Source: Polaribacter aquimarinus (GTDB lineage: Bacteria; Bacteroidota; Bacteroidia; Flavobacteriales; Flavobacteriaceae). Taken from it: a stretch of DNA of 64,000 nt. The position numbers and the translations under genes were made by a program. Under the pieces are notes generated by a model. The model saw only the letters and a list, made by a program, of their open reading frames with translations, did no database searches and was not told the origin of the DNA. Of this stretch, positions 1 through 9,227 are shown one piece after another. Every line of letters begins with the position of its first letter. Position 1 is the stretch's first letter. The stretch spans positions 1 through 64,000 of the forward strand of contig NZ_QFFG01000007.1 of the NCBI RefSeq assembly GCF_003129485.1. The letters run 5' to 3'.

Positions 1-1939
1 AATTTTGTCCGTTTAAAGTAGTAAAATCTGAAGAAGTTGCTAAACCTTGAGAATATAATGCTGGATTAGTATCTATTTCATCTGTAAAATTACATTTATT
101 TTCTTCTGTGTCTAAAATTCCATCATTGTCATCATCTAAGTCATCAGCATCTACAATACCATCGTTATCAGTATCAACACCTGGTACATCTCTATAATCT
201 ACATCACCACCAGTATTTATATCTCCATCTGAATCTGTAAAGTTGTCTGTTTGTGTGTTATCAAAAGATCCATTAGGGTCTGTATAATCATCTCCGTTGT
301 CTAAAGAATTCACTAATCCATTTGTGCCAACAATAGTACCTCCTCCTAAATCGACTCTACCGTCTGCACCACCCGCTGTATCTGTTAATCCAGAACCAGA
401 TTCTGTAATATCAAAAATACCATCGTTATCAGAGTCTAAATCTAAATAATCTGGATTGTCTGTGTTGTCTGAATTTTGAGGTGTAATACCAATTGAACCT
501 GTACCCGTAACTCCTCCAGTAGGAGTAGAGTCATAAGCATTATCTAAACCATCTTTATCTGAATCTAAACCTGTTGGGGCAACATAACCAGTTGTAGATT
601 GTGCTTCGATGTTGTCTGGAATACCATCATTATCTGAATCTAAATCTAAATAATCGGGAACACCATCTCCATCTGTATCTCTTGAGGTAACACAATTTAA
701 ATCTACTGTATACTCTAAAGCAAAAGCTCCACTACCATCACTACAAAAATTACCCACACCAGCAGCTGTGGTTGCTTGTACGGTAATACCAGGTGTACCA
801 CCCCCTATATCTATAACAGTAAGATTTCTCTGTACAAAAGGGAAAGCGGCATCTAAAGTTGTATTACATTGTGTGCTCCTAACATAAAGACCACTATCTG
901 TAGTGCTACCGTTAAAAGTTAAACTAAATGTTTCATTGGAAGCTGCACCTCCATCTATATCTCCTCTTGCTCGTACGTTACTTACAGAAACTAAGTCTCC
1001 AACAGAAAGTCCTAAAGATGAAACATCTATATTTTGAAGAGTTCCTGTAGCTCCATCAGCTACAGTAATTCTATCTGGAGTAGTTGTTAAAGCTACACCT
1101 GGACAAGCACCTTCTGTGATGTCTAAAATACCATCATTATCATTATCTATATCTACATTATCTGGTACTCCATCTCCATCTACATCATCAAAATTTTCGC
1201 AAAAGGTAAATCCAATCATTCCAGAACCATGTACACTTCCTACTGTACAAATATTACAATCTTGCCATTTAATGGTGATAGATTTTATTTTATCAGTATC
1301 AGAAAAATTAACCCCTACATTATCATCATCACCGGCAGTAGAGCCATTAGAAGCAGAATCTATAACTCCGGTAGCTTCATCTACAGTATACGTAGGATTT
1401 GGAGAAGTTGTAAATGTTGGGAAAATAGTGTTATTAAAGTTATCTGTAGCTGTTATTGTATATTTATCTCCACTACTCCCGTTACCATTTACATGAAATA
1501 AATCAAACCCAACAGAAAATACGGGTGAACTAAAGCTAATTGTTAAAGTAACACCATCTCCCGTAGAAAAACCACTTGTATAAAATTGTAAAACTTCTCC
1601 TGGGTCAGCATCTGTTCCTACTGCAGGTGAGTCTGTTGTACTAGTACTACTAGGCCATTGGGCTAAAGTACCTGTTTCTCCCGAGAAAGTATAAGTTATG
1701 TTAACACCGCTACCATCTACATTAGACATCGTTTTTGTAAGATCACCGTCCGTCCAATCAAAGTCGTTATTACTAGAGGGTGTTGTACTCCAAATAAAAC
1801 TTGCAGCACCGTTGTCGCAACTGCTATGTAGATATTGCGAATAAGTATTAATTGAACACAGAAATATTAGTATATAACTAATATTTGTCAAACGAATTAT
1901 TTCCCCAAATAAGTTCGTTTTTTTTTGACTTTTAATCAT
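1..1939 (-). CDS. Large secreted protein with thrombospondin type 3 (calcium-binding) repeats, 3' end missing
   Basis: An open frame runs from ATG at 1937-1939 to the left edge of the window, about 646 codons with no stop, so the C-terminus is cut off. The N-terminus is a basic stretch followed by a hydrophobic segment ([16 protein letters not shown]), which reads as a signal peptide ending near residue 35. Residues about 36-240 form an uncharacterised Ser/Thr/Gly-rich extracellular domain. After it come at least four Asp-rich blocks of the DxDxDG type (for example [19 protein letters not shown] around 1130-1190, and others near 610-680, 420-460 and 110-170), typical of TSP3 repeats that bind calcium. 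In this family the missing end usually carries a T9SS sorting domain or adhesin modules; that is inference here. Role is probably a cell-surface or secreted adhesin. A -7 box lies 22 bases upstream of the start. Confidence 0.85.
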   Translation of the reverse strand, partial: MIKSQKKTNLFGEIIRLTNISYILIFLCSINTYSQYLHSSCDNGAASFIWSTTPSSNNDFDWTDGDLTKTMSNVDGSGVNITYTFSGETGTLAQWPSSTSTTDSPAVGTDADPGEVLQFYTSGFSTGDGVTLTISFSSPVFSVGFDLFHVNGNGSSGDKYTITATDNFNNTIFPTFTTSPNPTYTVDEATGVIDSASNGSTAGDDDNVGVNFSDTDKIKSITIKWQDCNICTVGSVHGSGMIGFTFCENFDDVDGDGVPDNVDIDNDNDGILDITEGACPGVALTTTPDRITVADGATGTLQNIDVSSLGLSVGDLVSVSNVRARGDIDGGAASNETFSLTFNGSTTDSGLYVRSTQCNTTLDAAFPFVQRNLTVIDIGGGTPGITVQATTAAGVGNFCSDGSGAFALEYTVDLNCVTSRDTDGDGVPDYLDLDSDNDGIPDNIEAQSTTGYVAPTGLDSDKDGLDNAYDSTPTGGVTGTGSIGITPQNSDNTDNPDYLDLDSDNDGIFDITESGSGLTDTAGGADGRVDLGGGTIVGTNGLVNSLDNGDDYTDPNGSFDNTQTDNFTDSDGDINTGGDVDYRDVPGVDTDNDGIVDADDLDDDNDGILDTEENKCNFTDEIDTNPALYSQGLATSSDFTTLNGQN

Positions 1940-1960
1940 AAAAAAACATTTTAATTCCGG

Positions 1961-1968
1961 CAAAGATA
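1961..1968 (-). promoter_or_regulatory. Bacteroidota -7 promoter box for the TSP3-repeat gene
   Basis: Read on the minus strand this is TATCTTTG, an exact match to the Bacteroidota -7 consensus TAnnTTTG, 22 bases ahead of the start codon. No good TTTG -33 box is visible at the usual 19-21 base spacing. The box alone occurs by chance about once per kilobase in DNA this AT-rich, so the call rests mostly on its position. Confidence 0.45.
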
Positions 1969-2234
1969 AAAATTATTGCCAGTCATTCTGTAGTTTAAGA
2001 CACAACTATCATTTAAAAGTCACATTTTTTAAAAGAACCTTTTCTTTGTAAAAACCATCATGATTACTTTTATTTGTAAACCTAAATAGTATAACTACTG
2101 CAAAAGAATTTTAAAGTTATCTAAAGTTGGAATTTTTGAACTTGTAGTTACTTTTGTCAGTAGAGATTCTGTAAAACGACAGGTAGTAGAATTATGTTGC
2201 TTTTTATAGGTTTATTGATAAGAAAGGGACTTTT

Positions 2235-3590
2235 TTAAACATTCTTTTTCTTATTTAAATAAGATGCAAGAATTCGCTGAACATCTCTATTGTCTTTTTT
2301 AGGTTGAACAAAAAACTGGTAATCTTCAGGAGAAGATAATTGTTCATCTTGAGAAGTGTCTAAGTATCCAAATCCTTTATAAATGCCATCTAAAATTAAG
2401 GCAAAACCAATTTCATATTTGATTCTTCCTTTTTCTTTGATGACTAAATTTTCTGCTCCAATTCCTATTGATTTTATTGCTTCTTTAACTCGTTTATTAT
2501 AATCTTCTACAGATTCTTTATCACAACAAACTCCTTTACATTCTTTAATTTGATAATGAAAACAACTAGAAACATTGGTTTGTAAATGACAATATTTGGG
2601 GCATAACTCAAACTCTTTACACAAATATTCTAAGTGGTTTCTAACTTCAGCAACAGAATAATATTTGGTTAAAGCATTTGGGACAAGTTTTAATCTATTA
2701 TATGCTAAATGTAAAATTCCTTTTTGGTCTTCATAAGAAAATAACCCTACTGCTTCTCCAGCTCTTCTTTGAGCTCTATTATATTTAGGGTAAATGTGTT
2801 TTATTTCTGAAGATTCTAACAACAAAGCCAGTAATTCACTACCAGTTTCCGTGTAAGAAATATCTGCAGTTTCCAAGCACATATTTTGCTCTTTTTTCTT
2901 TTTGTCGTAAAAATGACTGATAACTCGTTGTTTGATGTTGTTGGCTTTACCTACATAAATAACTTCTTTTGCTATGTTTTTAAAATAATACACACCAAAA
3001 GTTTCTGGTAAATTATCCACTACTTTTTTATCTAAAAGTGGAGGTAAAGTAGCTTGTCTAGAGCGTGGATTTAAAAATGAATTGATAATAAAATTATCAT
3101 CTCTTTCAATTAATCTTCTAAATAGTTCTGTGGTTGCCTCTGCATCGCCTTTTGCTCTGTGTCTTCCATTTATAGGAATGTTTTCAAAAGTGCAAATATT
3201 ACCTAAACTATAAGATTTTAAACCGGGAATAATTTTTCTAGACAAACGAACGGTACAGAGTTTTTTGCGTTTAAAATCAAACCCTAAACTTTTAAATTCA
3301 TCTTTAATAATGTTGTAATCAAAGTTTACATTATGAGCTACAAAAATAGTGTCAGTGGTAATTTCTTCAATCTTTCTTGCTATCTCATAAAACTTTGGAG
3401 CATTTCTTACCATAGCATTTGTAATACCAGTAAGATTTGTAATAAAAGGAGGAATGTTTTGCTCTGGGTTTACTAAAGAAGTAAACTCATCAATAACAGT
3501 TTTTCCATCAAAAACAAAAATGGATATTTCGGTTATTTTCTGACCTCTATATCCATTTCCTGTGGTTTCTATGTCTACTACGCTGTACAA
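2235..3590 (-). CDS. DEDDh exonuclease fused to a GIY-YIG (UvrC/Cho-like) nuclease
   Basis: This 451-residue protein joins two nuclease domains. Residues 1-165 are a DnaQ-type 3'-5' exonuclease: Exo I is DIETTG (D6, E8), Exo II has D91 in AHNVNFD, and Exo III has H144 and D149 with the DEDDh five-residue spacing. Residues about 197-280 are a GIY-YIG nuclease (GVYYFKN then IYVGKA), as in UvrC and Cho. The C-terminal third has a cluster of eight cysteines (about 335-378) like the cysteine region of UvrC; metal or Fe-S binding there is inference. Fusions of this kind are known in bacteria and are usually linked to DNA repair. The start is TTG, placed directly after the rpe stop (TAATTG). A stop precedes it in frame, and the first ATG (residue 60) would remove Exo I, so TTG is the only sensible start. 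Probably co-transcribed with rpe. Confidence 0.9.
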   Translation of the reverse strand: MYSVVDIETTGNGYRGQKITEISIFVFDGKTVIDEFTSLVNPEQNIPPFITNLTGITNAMVRNAPKFYEIARKIEEITTDTIFVAHNVNFDYNIIKDEFKSLGFDFKRKKLCTVRLSRKIIPGLKSYSLGNICTFENIPINGRHRAKGDAEATTELFRRLIERDDNFIINSFLNPRSRQATLPPLLDKKVVDNLPETFGVYYFKNIAKEVIYVGKANNIKQRVISHFYDKKKKEQNMCLETADISYTETGSELLALLLESSEIKHIYPKYNRAQRRAGEAVGLFSYEDQKGILHLAYNRLKLVPNALTKYYSVAEVRNHLEYLCKEFELCPKYCHLQTNVSSCFHYQIKECKGVCCDKESVEDYNKRVKEAIKSIGIGAENLVIKEKGRIKYEIGFALILDGIYKGFGYLDTSQDEQLSSPEDYQFFVQPKKDNRDVQRILASYLNKKKNV

Positions 3591-4247
3591 TTATCCAACA
3601 ATACTTTTTAAATCAGCAATAGTTGCAGTTGGATCTTCTGCACCAAAAACAAAACTACCAGCCACTAATACATTGGCACCTGCTTCTATTAAAGTATTGG
3701 CATTTTTGCTGGTTACACCTCCATCAATTTCTATTTGACAATCAGACTTAGCAAACTCAATTAAATGTCTTAATTGACTTACTTTCTTGTAGGTGTTTTC
3801 AATAAACGATTGTCCTCCAAAACCTGGATTTACACTCATAAGACAAACCATATCTAAATCTGCAATAATATCTTCTAAAACAGCAATAGGTGTGTGCGGA
3901 TTTAATGCAACCCCAGCTTTCATTCCTGCTGCTTTTATGGCTTGGACAGTTCTGTGCAAATGAGTACAAGCCTCATAATGTACAGTTAAAATATCTGCAC
4001 CTAAATCTGCAAATGTTTGAATGTATTGATCTGGATTTACAATCATTAAATGCACATCAATTGTTTTTTTTGCATGTTTTGTTATTGCTTTTAAAACGGG
4101 CATTCCAAAAGAAATATTGGGTACAAAAACACCATCCATAATATCAATATGAAACCAATCTGCTTCACTATTGTTTACCATTTCTACGTCTCTTTGTAAA
4201 TTGGCAAAATCTGCCGCTAAAATTGATGGTGCAATTAAATTACTCAT
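3591..4247 (-). CDS. rpe: Ribulose-phosphate 3-epimerase
   Basis: The 218-residue product interconverts D-ribulose 5-phosphate and D-xylulose 5-phosphate in the pentose phosphate pathway, in the cytoplasm. It is a TIM barrel of the usual family length. Metal and catalytic residues are visible: H33 and D35 in WFHIDIMDG, H66 in DVHLMI, and D175 in IEIDGGV, along with the SVNPGFGGQ phosphate loop at 138-146. The ATG start gives the standard N-terminus (APSILAADF at residues 6-14). A -7 box sits about 30 bases upstream. The exonuclease/GIY-YIG gene starts on the base after the stop, so the two are probably one transcript. rpoD upstream is separated by a strong hairpin terminator. Confidence 0.97.
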   Translation of the reverse strand: MSNLIAPSILAADFANLQRDVEMVNNSEADWFHIDIMDGVFVPNISFGMPVLKAITKHAKKTIDVHLMIVNPDQYIQTFADLGADILTVHYEACTHLHRTVQAIKAAGMKAGVALNPHTPIAVLEDIIADLDMVCLMSVNPGFGGQSFIENTYKKVSQLRHLIEFAKSDCQIEIDGGVTSKNANTLIEAGANVLVAGSFVFGAEDPTATIADLKSIVG

Positions 4248-4275
4248 TTGTATGAAGTTGTGTTTTATTTTGATG

Positions 4276-4283
4276 CAAAAATA
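4276..4283 (-). promoter_or_regulatory. -7 promoter box for rpe
   Basis: On the minus strand this reads TATTTTTG, an exact TAnnTTTG match, 29 bases before the rpe ATG and just downstream of the rpoD terminator hairpin. That position is right for an independent rpe promoter. No convincing -33 box is seen. Confidence 0.5.
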
Positions 4284-4296
4284 GGTATATAAAACA

Positions 4297-4327
4297 AAAA
4301 ACTCTCGAAATTGTTTCGAGAGTTTTT
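4297..4327 (-). terminator. Intrinsic terminator after rpoD
   Basis: A perfect 14-bp stem (4297-4310 with 4314-4327) encloses a TTG loop. The core is ACTCTCGAAA and its complement, flanked by A and T runs, so it can act in either direction. It lies 21 bases past the rpoD stop and ends rpoD transcription before rpe. Confidence 0.9.
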
Positions 4328-4347
4328 ATATTTTTATTTACAAATTC

Positions 4348-5211
4348 TTATCCAAGATAAGTCATTAAAATTTTACTCCTAGAAGTATGCTTTAATCTTC
4401 TAATTGCTTTTTCTTTAATTTGACGAACACGCTCTCTAGTTAAATCGAAAGTTTCTCCAATTTCTTCTAAAGTCATTGGTTGGTGTTCACCTAAACCAAA
4501 GTATAATTTTACAACATCAGCTTCACGTGGTGTTAATGTTTCTAGAGCTCTGTTGATTTCAATTCTTAAAGATTCGTGTAATAAAACACGATCGGGATTT
4601 GGAGATTCTCCAGAATTTAATACGTCGTATAAATTAGAATCTTCACCTTCTATTAATGGCGCATCCATAGATACGTGACGTCCAGAATTTTTCATAGATT
4701 CTTTTACGTCATTTACAGTCATATCTAATTTCTTAGCAATTTCTTCAGCACTTGGAGGGCGCTCATTTTCTTGCTCTAAGAAAGCATACATTTTATTGAT
4801 TTTATTGATAGAACCAATTTTATTCAATGGCAAACGTACAATACGAGATTGTTCTGCTAAGGCTTGTAAGATAGATTGACGAATCCACCATACAGCGTAG
4901 GATATAAATTTAAAACCTCTAGTTTCATCAAAACGTTTTGCTGCTTTGATTAATCCTAAGTTTCCTTCGTTAATTAGGTCTGGTAGAGTTAATCCTTGAT
5001 TTTGGTACTGTTTTGCAACCGATACAACAAATCTTAAATTGGCTTTTGTTAATTTTTCTAATGCTCTTTGATCGCCTGCTTTTATAAGCTGCGCTAATTC
5101 TACTTCTTCATCAGCTGTAATTAAGTCTACTTTTCCAATTTCTTGTAAGTATTTGTCTAACGATGCAGTTTCTCTGTTAGTAACCTGCTTTGTAATTTTA
5201 AGTTGTCTCAT
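4348..5211 (-). CDS. rpoD: Primary RNA polymerase sigma factor (sigma-70/RpoD, short Bacteroidota type)
   Basis: This 287-residue protein is the housekeeping sigma factor. It starts directly with region 1.2 ([16 protein letters not shown]) and has no region 1.1, as is normal in Bacteroidota. Region 2 carries the core-binding and -10 recognition segment ([31 protein letters not shown], and [15 protein letters not shown]), region 3 follows, and region 4 ends with the helix-turn-helix ([19 protein letters not shown]). This factor is known to read the TTTG/TAnnTTTG promoters seen elsewhere in the window. It is transcribed alone: a 200-base divergent intergenic region separates it from the ECF sigma gene and a hairpin terminator follows it. 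Identification is firm. Confidence 0.97.
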   Translation of the reverse strand: MRQLKITKQVTNRETASLDKYLQEIGKVDLITADEEVELAQLIKAGDQRALEKLTKANLRFVVSVAKQYQNQGLTLPDLINEGNLGLIKAAKRFDETRGFKFISYAVWWIRQSILQALAEQSRIVRLPLNKIGSINKINKMYAFLEQENERPPSAEEIAKKLDMTVNDVKESMKNSGRHVSMDAPLIEGEDSNLYDVLNSGESPNPDRVLLHESLRIEINRALETLTPREADVVKLYFGLGEHQPMTLEEIGETFDLTRERVRQIKEKAIRRLKHTSRSKILMTYLG

Positions 5212-5411
5212 CTAATTCTATGTGAATTTTAAAGGATTAATTGTATTGCTACATTTTATTATACGCAAGAAAGTATGTTTATGTTACAAAAAGTTTTAAT
5301 TTTTTTTAAAAGTGAATTTTTTACCACTCATCGACTAAAAATAACAACTAGTCTTTTTTTTTAATTTATGTGTGACTTATCAAGTTAATTTGTGTCAAAA
5401 CAATAACTGAA

Positions 5412-5981
5412 TTGAAAACAATTGATGTTAAATTTTTAAGTGATGAAGATTTAGTCTTTAAAATAGCAGAAACAAATAATACACATTTGTTCGCTGTTTT
5501 ATATGACCGATTTTCTAAAGTTGTTTACAACAAGTGCTATGGTTTCTCAAAAAGTAAAGAAGAAGCCGAAGATTTAACTCACGATGTTTTTATCAGGTTA
5601 TTTGTAAAATTAAAGACCTTTAAAGGTAACTCTAAGTTTTCTACTTGGTTGTATTCTTTTACTTATAATTTCTGTGTAAATTATGTACAAAGAAACACAC
5701 ATAAAAAGAAAGAAAAAGTTACGGTTGTTACAGATAATATAAAAGATGATGATTTTACGCAAGAAATTGATGATGCAACTCTTTTTGAGTTAAAATCGGA
5801 AAAATTAGCGAAAGCATTATCTTTAATTGATCCGGCAGACAAAATGATTCTTTTAATGAAATATCAAGACGATATGAGTATTAAAGAGATTCAGCAAGTT
5901 TTAGAAGTCGGAGAAAGTGCTGTTAAAATGCGCATTAAAAGAGCAAAACAGAAAGTTGTAAGAACGTATGAAGAGTTATAA
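5412..5981 (+). CDS. ECF-type RNA polymerase sigma factor
   Basis: A 189-residue sigma-70 family protein with only regions 2 and 4, as in extracytoplasmic-function factors. Region 2 covers about residues 23-95 (LYDRFSKVVYNKCYGFSKS, AEDLTHDVFIRLF, FSTWLYSFTYNFCVNY). Region 4 covers about 130-185 (IDPADKMILLMKYQDDMSI, then VGESAVKMRIKRAKQKV). The start is TTG; no in-frame ATG lies upstream and none is found before region 2. A 61-residue gene begins two bases after the stop. In such operons the second gene is often the anti-sigma factor, but the partner here has no membrane segment. No perfect -7 box was found ahead of the gene, which would fit autoregulation from an ECF-type promoter (inference). 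Confidence 0.93.
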   Translation: MKTIDVKFLSDEDLVFKIAETNNTHLFAVLYDRFSKVVYNKCYGFSKSKEEAEDLTHDVFIRLFVKLKTFKGNSKFSTWLYSFTYNFCVNYVQRNTHKKKEKVTVVTDNIKDDDFTQEIDDATLFELKSEKLAKALSLIDPADKMILLMKYQDDMSIKEIQQVLEVGESAVKMRIKRAKQKVVRTYEEL

Positions 5982-5983
5982 TT

Positions 5984-6169
5984 ATGAACAATCCTTTCAA
6001 AAAAATCCTCATTAATCAAGAGGTGCCTAATACTCTTAAGAGTAAAGTTCTTGATGATATTGGTATGATAAAATTAACTTATGATATAGCCGATTTCTTT
6101 CTATTGAAATTCCCTGGAACTCTTTCCGACTTTTATATAAGAGAAGAATTGTTAAATGGTAAAAGTTAA
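5984..6169 (+). CDS. Small protein of unknown function encoded with the ECF sigma factor
   Basis: A 61-residue ORF starting with ATG two bases after the sigma gene stop, so almost certainly translated from the same transcript. The protein is mixed charged/hydrophobic (MNNPFKKILINQEVPNTLKS at the start, ADFFLLKFPGTLSDFYI in the middle) and has no signal peptide or transmembrane helix. Its size and position suggest a cytoplasmic partner or modulator of the sigma factor, but no domain is recognised. The hairpin terminator 67 bases later closes the unit. Function unknown; the coding call rests on spacing and on the clean, amphipathic composition. Confidence 0.7.
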   Translation: MNNPFKKILINQEVPNTLKSKVLDDIGMIKLTYDIADFFLLKFPGTLSDFYIREELLNGKS

Positions 6170-6235
6170 ATAATATATTTAGGATTGATAGAGAGTTGGG
6201 GGACAATCTGTCAAAGTGTGATTTAGCACACAAAG

Positions 6236-6261
6236 AAAGAGACCGTATTTACGGTCTCTTT
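6236..6261. terminator. Bidirectional intrinsic terminator between convergent genes
   Basis: Perfect 12-bp stem AAAGAGACCGTA (6236-6247) with its complement (6250-6261) around a two-base loop, followed by TTATTTTT on the plus strand. It sits between the sigma/61-residue unit and the convergent deoxynucleoside kinase gene and can serve both. Confidence 0.88.
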
Positions 6262-6285
6262 TATTTTTAAGAATTTTATATTTTG

Positions 6286-6900
6286 TTAGAATAGACCATT
6301 TATCTGAGCATCTATTCTATCTATGATATATCCTAAATCTTCTTGATTGTCTACAAAATCTAGATTGTCAACATCGATAATTAATAGTTTTCCTTTTGTG
6401 TATTTAGAAATCCAAGCTTCATAACGTTCGTTTAACCTGCTCAGATAATCAATACTAATAGAGTTTTCATAATCTCTTCCTCTTTTGTGAATTTGTCCTA
6501 CCAAAGTAGAAATATCTGCACGTAAATAAATTAATAGATCTGGTGGGGTTACCAGGTTTTCCATCAATTCAAACAAAGAACTATAATTGTTAAAATCTCT
6601 ATTAGTCATTAAACCCATTGCGTGAAGGTTTGGTGCAAAAATATGAGCGTCTTCGTAAATGGTTCTATCTTGAATAATATTTTTGCCAGATTCTCTCAAT
6701 TCTAAAATCTGTCGAAACCTGCTGTTTAAAAAATACACTTGAAGATTAAAAGACCAACGCTCCATTTCTGTATAAAAATCGTCTAAATATGGATTTTCAT
6801 CAACAGATTCAAAATGTGGTTTCCATTTGTAATGTTTAGCTAATAATTTGGTTAGTGTGGTTTTACCAGCACCAATGTTTCCTGCAATTGCAACGTGCAT
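6286..6900 (-). CDS. Deoxynucleoside kinase (dAdo/dGuo-kinase family)
   Basis: The 204-residue protein matches the deoxynucleoside kinase family, which phosphorylates deoxyribonucleosides with ATP for nucleotide salvage in the cytoplasm. Residues 7-14 form the P-loop (GNIGAGKT). Next come the substrate-contacting FESVDENPYLDDFY, the DRTIYEDAHIFA segment corresponding to the ERS motif, and the arginine-rich lid (HKRGRDYE). Length is normal. Which base it prefers cannot be told from sequence alone. The ATG start puts the P-loop at the usual distance from the N-terminus. It is transcribed toward the shared terminator and lies downstream of the response regulator gene on the same strand, with a 65-base gap. 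Confidence 0.93.
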   Translation of the reverse strand: MHVAIAGNIGAGKTTLTKLLAKHYKWKPHFESVDENPYLDDFYTEMERWSFNLQVYFLNSRFRQILELRESGKNIIQDRTIYEDAHIFAPNLHAMGLMTNRDFNNYSSLFELMENLVTPPDLLIYLRADISTLVGQIHKRGRDYENSISIDYLSRLNERYEAWISKYTKGKLLIIDVDNLDFVDNQEDLGYIIDRIDAQINGLF

Positions 6901-6965
6901 ATATTAATATTAAGAAGATTAAAAAGGATGCTAAAGGTAATAAAAAAACTAAAAACAGAAAGTAG

Positions 6966-7643
6966 TTAACAAATCAATTTATAACCAAAACCTCTACTGT
7001 TAATAATTTTGATGTTTGTGTCCTTTTTTAATTTTTTTCGAAGCTTACTAATAAAAACATCCATACTTCTTGCATTAAAAAAATCATCATTTCCCCATAG
7101 TTTATTTAAAATAAAGCTTCTATCTAAGATACTATTTTTCTTTTCAAAAAGATGATATAATAATTGCGATTCTCTATGTGTTAATTGCTGTGTGTATTCT
7201 AAAAAAGTAAGTGTTTGTTTTGTGTAATCAAAAAAATAATTACCTATTTGAATTTTCTCAAGATTTGGTTTTATTTCTATTCTATTGAGTAAAGATTTTA
7301 TTCGAACAATCAATTCTTCCATAGAAAATGGTTTTTTTAAATAATCATTACCACCATTGTTAAAACCTTCTAATACATCACTTGTTTGAGATTTTGCTGT
7401 GAGAAAAATGATTGGAATATCCTTGTTTTTAATACGGATTTCTTTTGCTAAAGTAAATCCATCTTTAATTGGCATCATTACATCTAAGACTAAAATATCT
7501 GGTTTTTCGTTATCAAAAATAGTAAATGCCTCTTCACCATTTTTTGCATGAAGAACCATAAAATTTCTCGATTCTAAACTTTCTTTAACGATCATTCCTA
7601 AACTTTCTTCATCTTCAGCTAGAAGCACTTTTATCTTATTCAT
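6966..7643 (-). CDS. OmpR/PhoB-family response regulator
   Basis: A 225-residue two-component response regulator. Residues 3-115 are the receiver: acidic pocket E10, D11, phosphoacceptor D54 in LVLDVMMP, T82 in FLTAKS and K104 in YLKKPF. Residues about 130-225 are a winged-helix Trans_reg_C DNA-binding domain (LTHRESQLLYHL; RSMDVFISKLRKKL). It starts inside the end of the histidine kinase gene (8-base overlap), so the pair is translationally coupled. The divergent GLPGLI/receptor operon, with three GTTAAC boxes at 10-base spacing in its promoter, is the obvious target, since this class binds tandem direct repeats. That link is inference. Confidence 0.96.
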   Translation of the reverse strand: MNKIKVLLAEDEESLGMIVKESLESRNFMVLHAKNGEEAFTIFDNEKPDILVLDVMMPIKDGFTLAKEIRIKNKDIPIIFLTAKSQTSDVLEGFNNGGNDYLKKPFSMEELIVRIKSLLNRIEIKPNLEKIQIGNYFFDYTKQTLTFLEYTQQLTHRESQLLYHLFEKKNSILDRSFILNKLWGNDDFFNARSMDVFISKLRKKLKKDTNIKIINSRGFGYKLIC

Positions 7644-9189
7644 TAGGTATATCTATTTTAAAAACAGTTTTGTTTTTTGTTGATGATAGTTCTATGTTTC
7701 CTTGATGTTTTTCAATGATTTTTTTACAATAGTACAAGCCAATTCCAAAACCTTTTACATTATGAGTATTTCCTTTTTGTACTCGGTAAAATTTATCAAA
7801 AATCATTTCTTGTTGATTTTTTTCGATGCCAATTCCATTATCAGTAACCGTAATTTCTACTGCATTTGAAATTGAATTAATATTTACTTCTATATGATTT
7901 CCACCGTACTTTATAGCATTATCAATTAAATTAGAAATACAGTTTTCAAAGTGAAAAACATCTATATTTAAGAATATAGGTTTTAAATTATTAAGGAAAA
8001 TAATTTCCTTACCTGTTTTTAATAATTGATGCTTTTGTACAATTTTAAAAATTATCTCAACAATATCTGTGCTTTCTTTTTTAAGCAATAAATCTTCGCT
8101 ATCTAATGTGGCGGTTTCTAATAATTTTTCAACCATTAAGTGTAATTTTTTTAACTGAATAGTTGACATTGATAAATATTTTTTTGTTTTTTCTTTATCC
8201 TCTAAAACATTAAAGTTTTCGATAGCTTCGATAGCTGTAGATACTGTTGCTATTGGTGTTTTAAATTCGTGAGTTATGTTACTAATTAAATCGTTTTTAA
8301 TATTTGCTAAATCTTTTTGTTGATTGATTATTTTTAATAAATAGAGTAAGCTAGAAATAACAACTAATGATAAAAAAAGTGATAATAATATCCCAAAATA
8401 ACTTCTTTTTAAAGCTTCTGTTTTTGGATTGCTATAGTATAATTTAAAAGCTTCGTTTTTCTTAACATAGGTAGATTTTGAATTTAAATGATAGTTGCTT
8501 TTATCTAGTAAAGTATCTTTAATTCGGTGAAAAAGTGTATCGTTTTTTAAGTGATGAAAATTTGTTTTTAAGTTTAATTTCTTTCTGTTTAATTCATTCT
8601 TAATTAGAGAATCTATTTTTGAATATTCTATAGAATGATCTAAAAAAGAAATGAAAATTGGTTTTAAATTAGCGATTAATTTTAGACTATCTGCTGCTTT
8701 TTTTCCATTAAAAAACTTTATTCTAGTTTTAGTTCCATCGTTATTAAAAGTTTGGGTTTCTTTTTTGTTAGTATACTGAGTTACTAATTTTGTGTGATTA
8801 AAGATTGTTTTTTTTGCACTGTCTTGTTTTAATTTAAAGTCTCGTACAAATTTTTTAGTAGATTTTAATAGAGAATCTCTAGCTTCTTCAGAAATACTTT
8901 CGTCTGAAGTAATTTTAATATTATTTATTGTAACTCTAGAATTTTGATTTTTATCATTTATTAAAAATTTTCCTTGAGTTTTTGCATCAACAATTGTTAT
9001 AAAATTACTTTTGGCAAGAGAGGTGTAATATTTTTCTATTGCGTTATCTAAACTTATTTGAATTTCATTAGTTACAAGCCTTTTGTTTTCTTCGTAATTT
9101 TTATAATTCCAATAGCACTGAATACTTATTGTTGCAAGTATAGTGGTAATTATAAAATAGAAAATCCATTTATGCTTTTGAATATCCAT
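7636..9189 (-). CDS. Membrane sensor histidine kinase
   Basis: A 517-residue orthodox sensor kinase. Transmembrane helices at about 9-27 and 265-286 enclose a long periplasmic sensor region (about 28-264) that is rich in Lys, Asn and Ser and resembles no known sensor domain. The dimerisation/phosphoacceptor motif is NITHEFKTP with H307. The HATPase_c domain follows with the N box NLIDNAIKYG, the G1 box DNGIGI, FDKFYR, and GFGIGLYYCK. It overlaps the response regulator gene by 8 bases. A -7 box is placed just upstream (9194-9201, minus). The stimulus is unknown; given its divergent neighbours, an envelope or nutrient signal is plausible. Confidence 0.95.
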   Translation of the reverse strand: MDIQKHKWIFYFIITTILATISIQCYWNYKNYEENKRLVTNEIQISLDNAIEKYYTSLAKSNFITIVDAKTQGKFLINDKNQNSRVTINNIKITSDESISEEARDSLLKSTKKFVRDFKLKQDSAKKTIFNHTKLVTQYTNKKETQTFNNDGTKTRIKFFNGKKAADSLKLIANLKPIFISFLDHSIEYSKIDSLIKNELNRKKLNLKTNFHHLKNDTLFHRIKDTLLDKSNYHLNSKSTYVKKNEAFKLYYSNPKTEALKRSYFGILLSLFLSLVVISSLLYLLKIINQQKDLANIKNDLISNITHEFKTPIATVSTAIEAIENFNVLEDKEKTKKYLSMSTIQLKKLHLMVEKLLETATLDSEDLLLKKESTDIVEIIFKIVQKHQLLKTGKEIIFLNNLKPIFLNIDVFHFENCISNLIDNAIKYGGNHIEVNINSISNAVEITVTDNGIGIEKNQQEMIFDKFYRVQKGNTHNVKGFGIGLYYCKKIIEKHQGNIELSSTKNKTVFKIDIPNE

Positions 9190-9193
9190 ATCT

Positions 9194-9201
9194 CAAAAAT
9201 A
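9194..9201 (-). promoter_or_regulatory. -7 promoter box for the histidine kinase/response regulator operon
   Basis: On the minus strand this reads TATTTTTG, exact TAnnTTTG, only five bases before the kinase ATG. If used, the message would be nearly leaderless. The phased GTTAAC boxes lie about 27 bases upstream of it on this strand as well, so both divergent promoters could be governed by them. Confidence 0.45.
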
Positions 9202-9227
9202 GTTTCTTTTTTTAACAAAATGTATTG

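Noticed and set aside
1116..1501. Two overlapping plus-strand open frames of 126 and 90 codons
   Set aside because: They lie antisense to the continuous TSP3-repeat reading frame, which has clear domain structure, and show no known motif. They are by-products of the Asp-rich coding sequence.
2149..2156. Exact plus-strand -7 box TACTTTTG
   Set aside because: No plus-strand gene follows before 5412 and no -33 box is present at proper spacing. Such an octamer is expected by chance about once per kilobase in this DNA.
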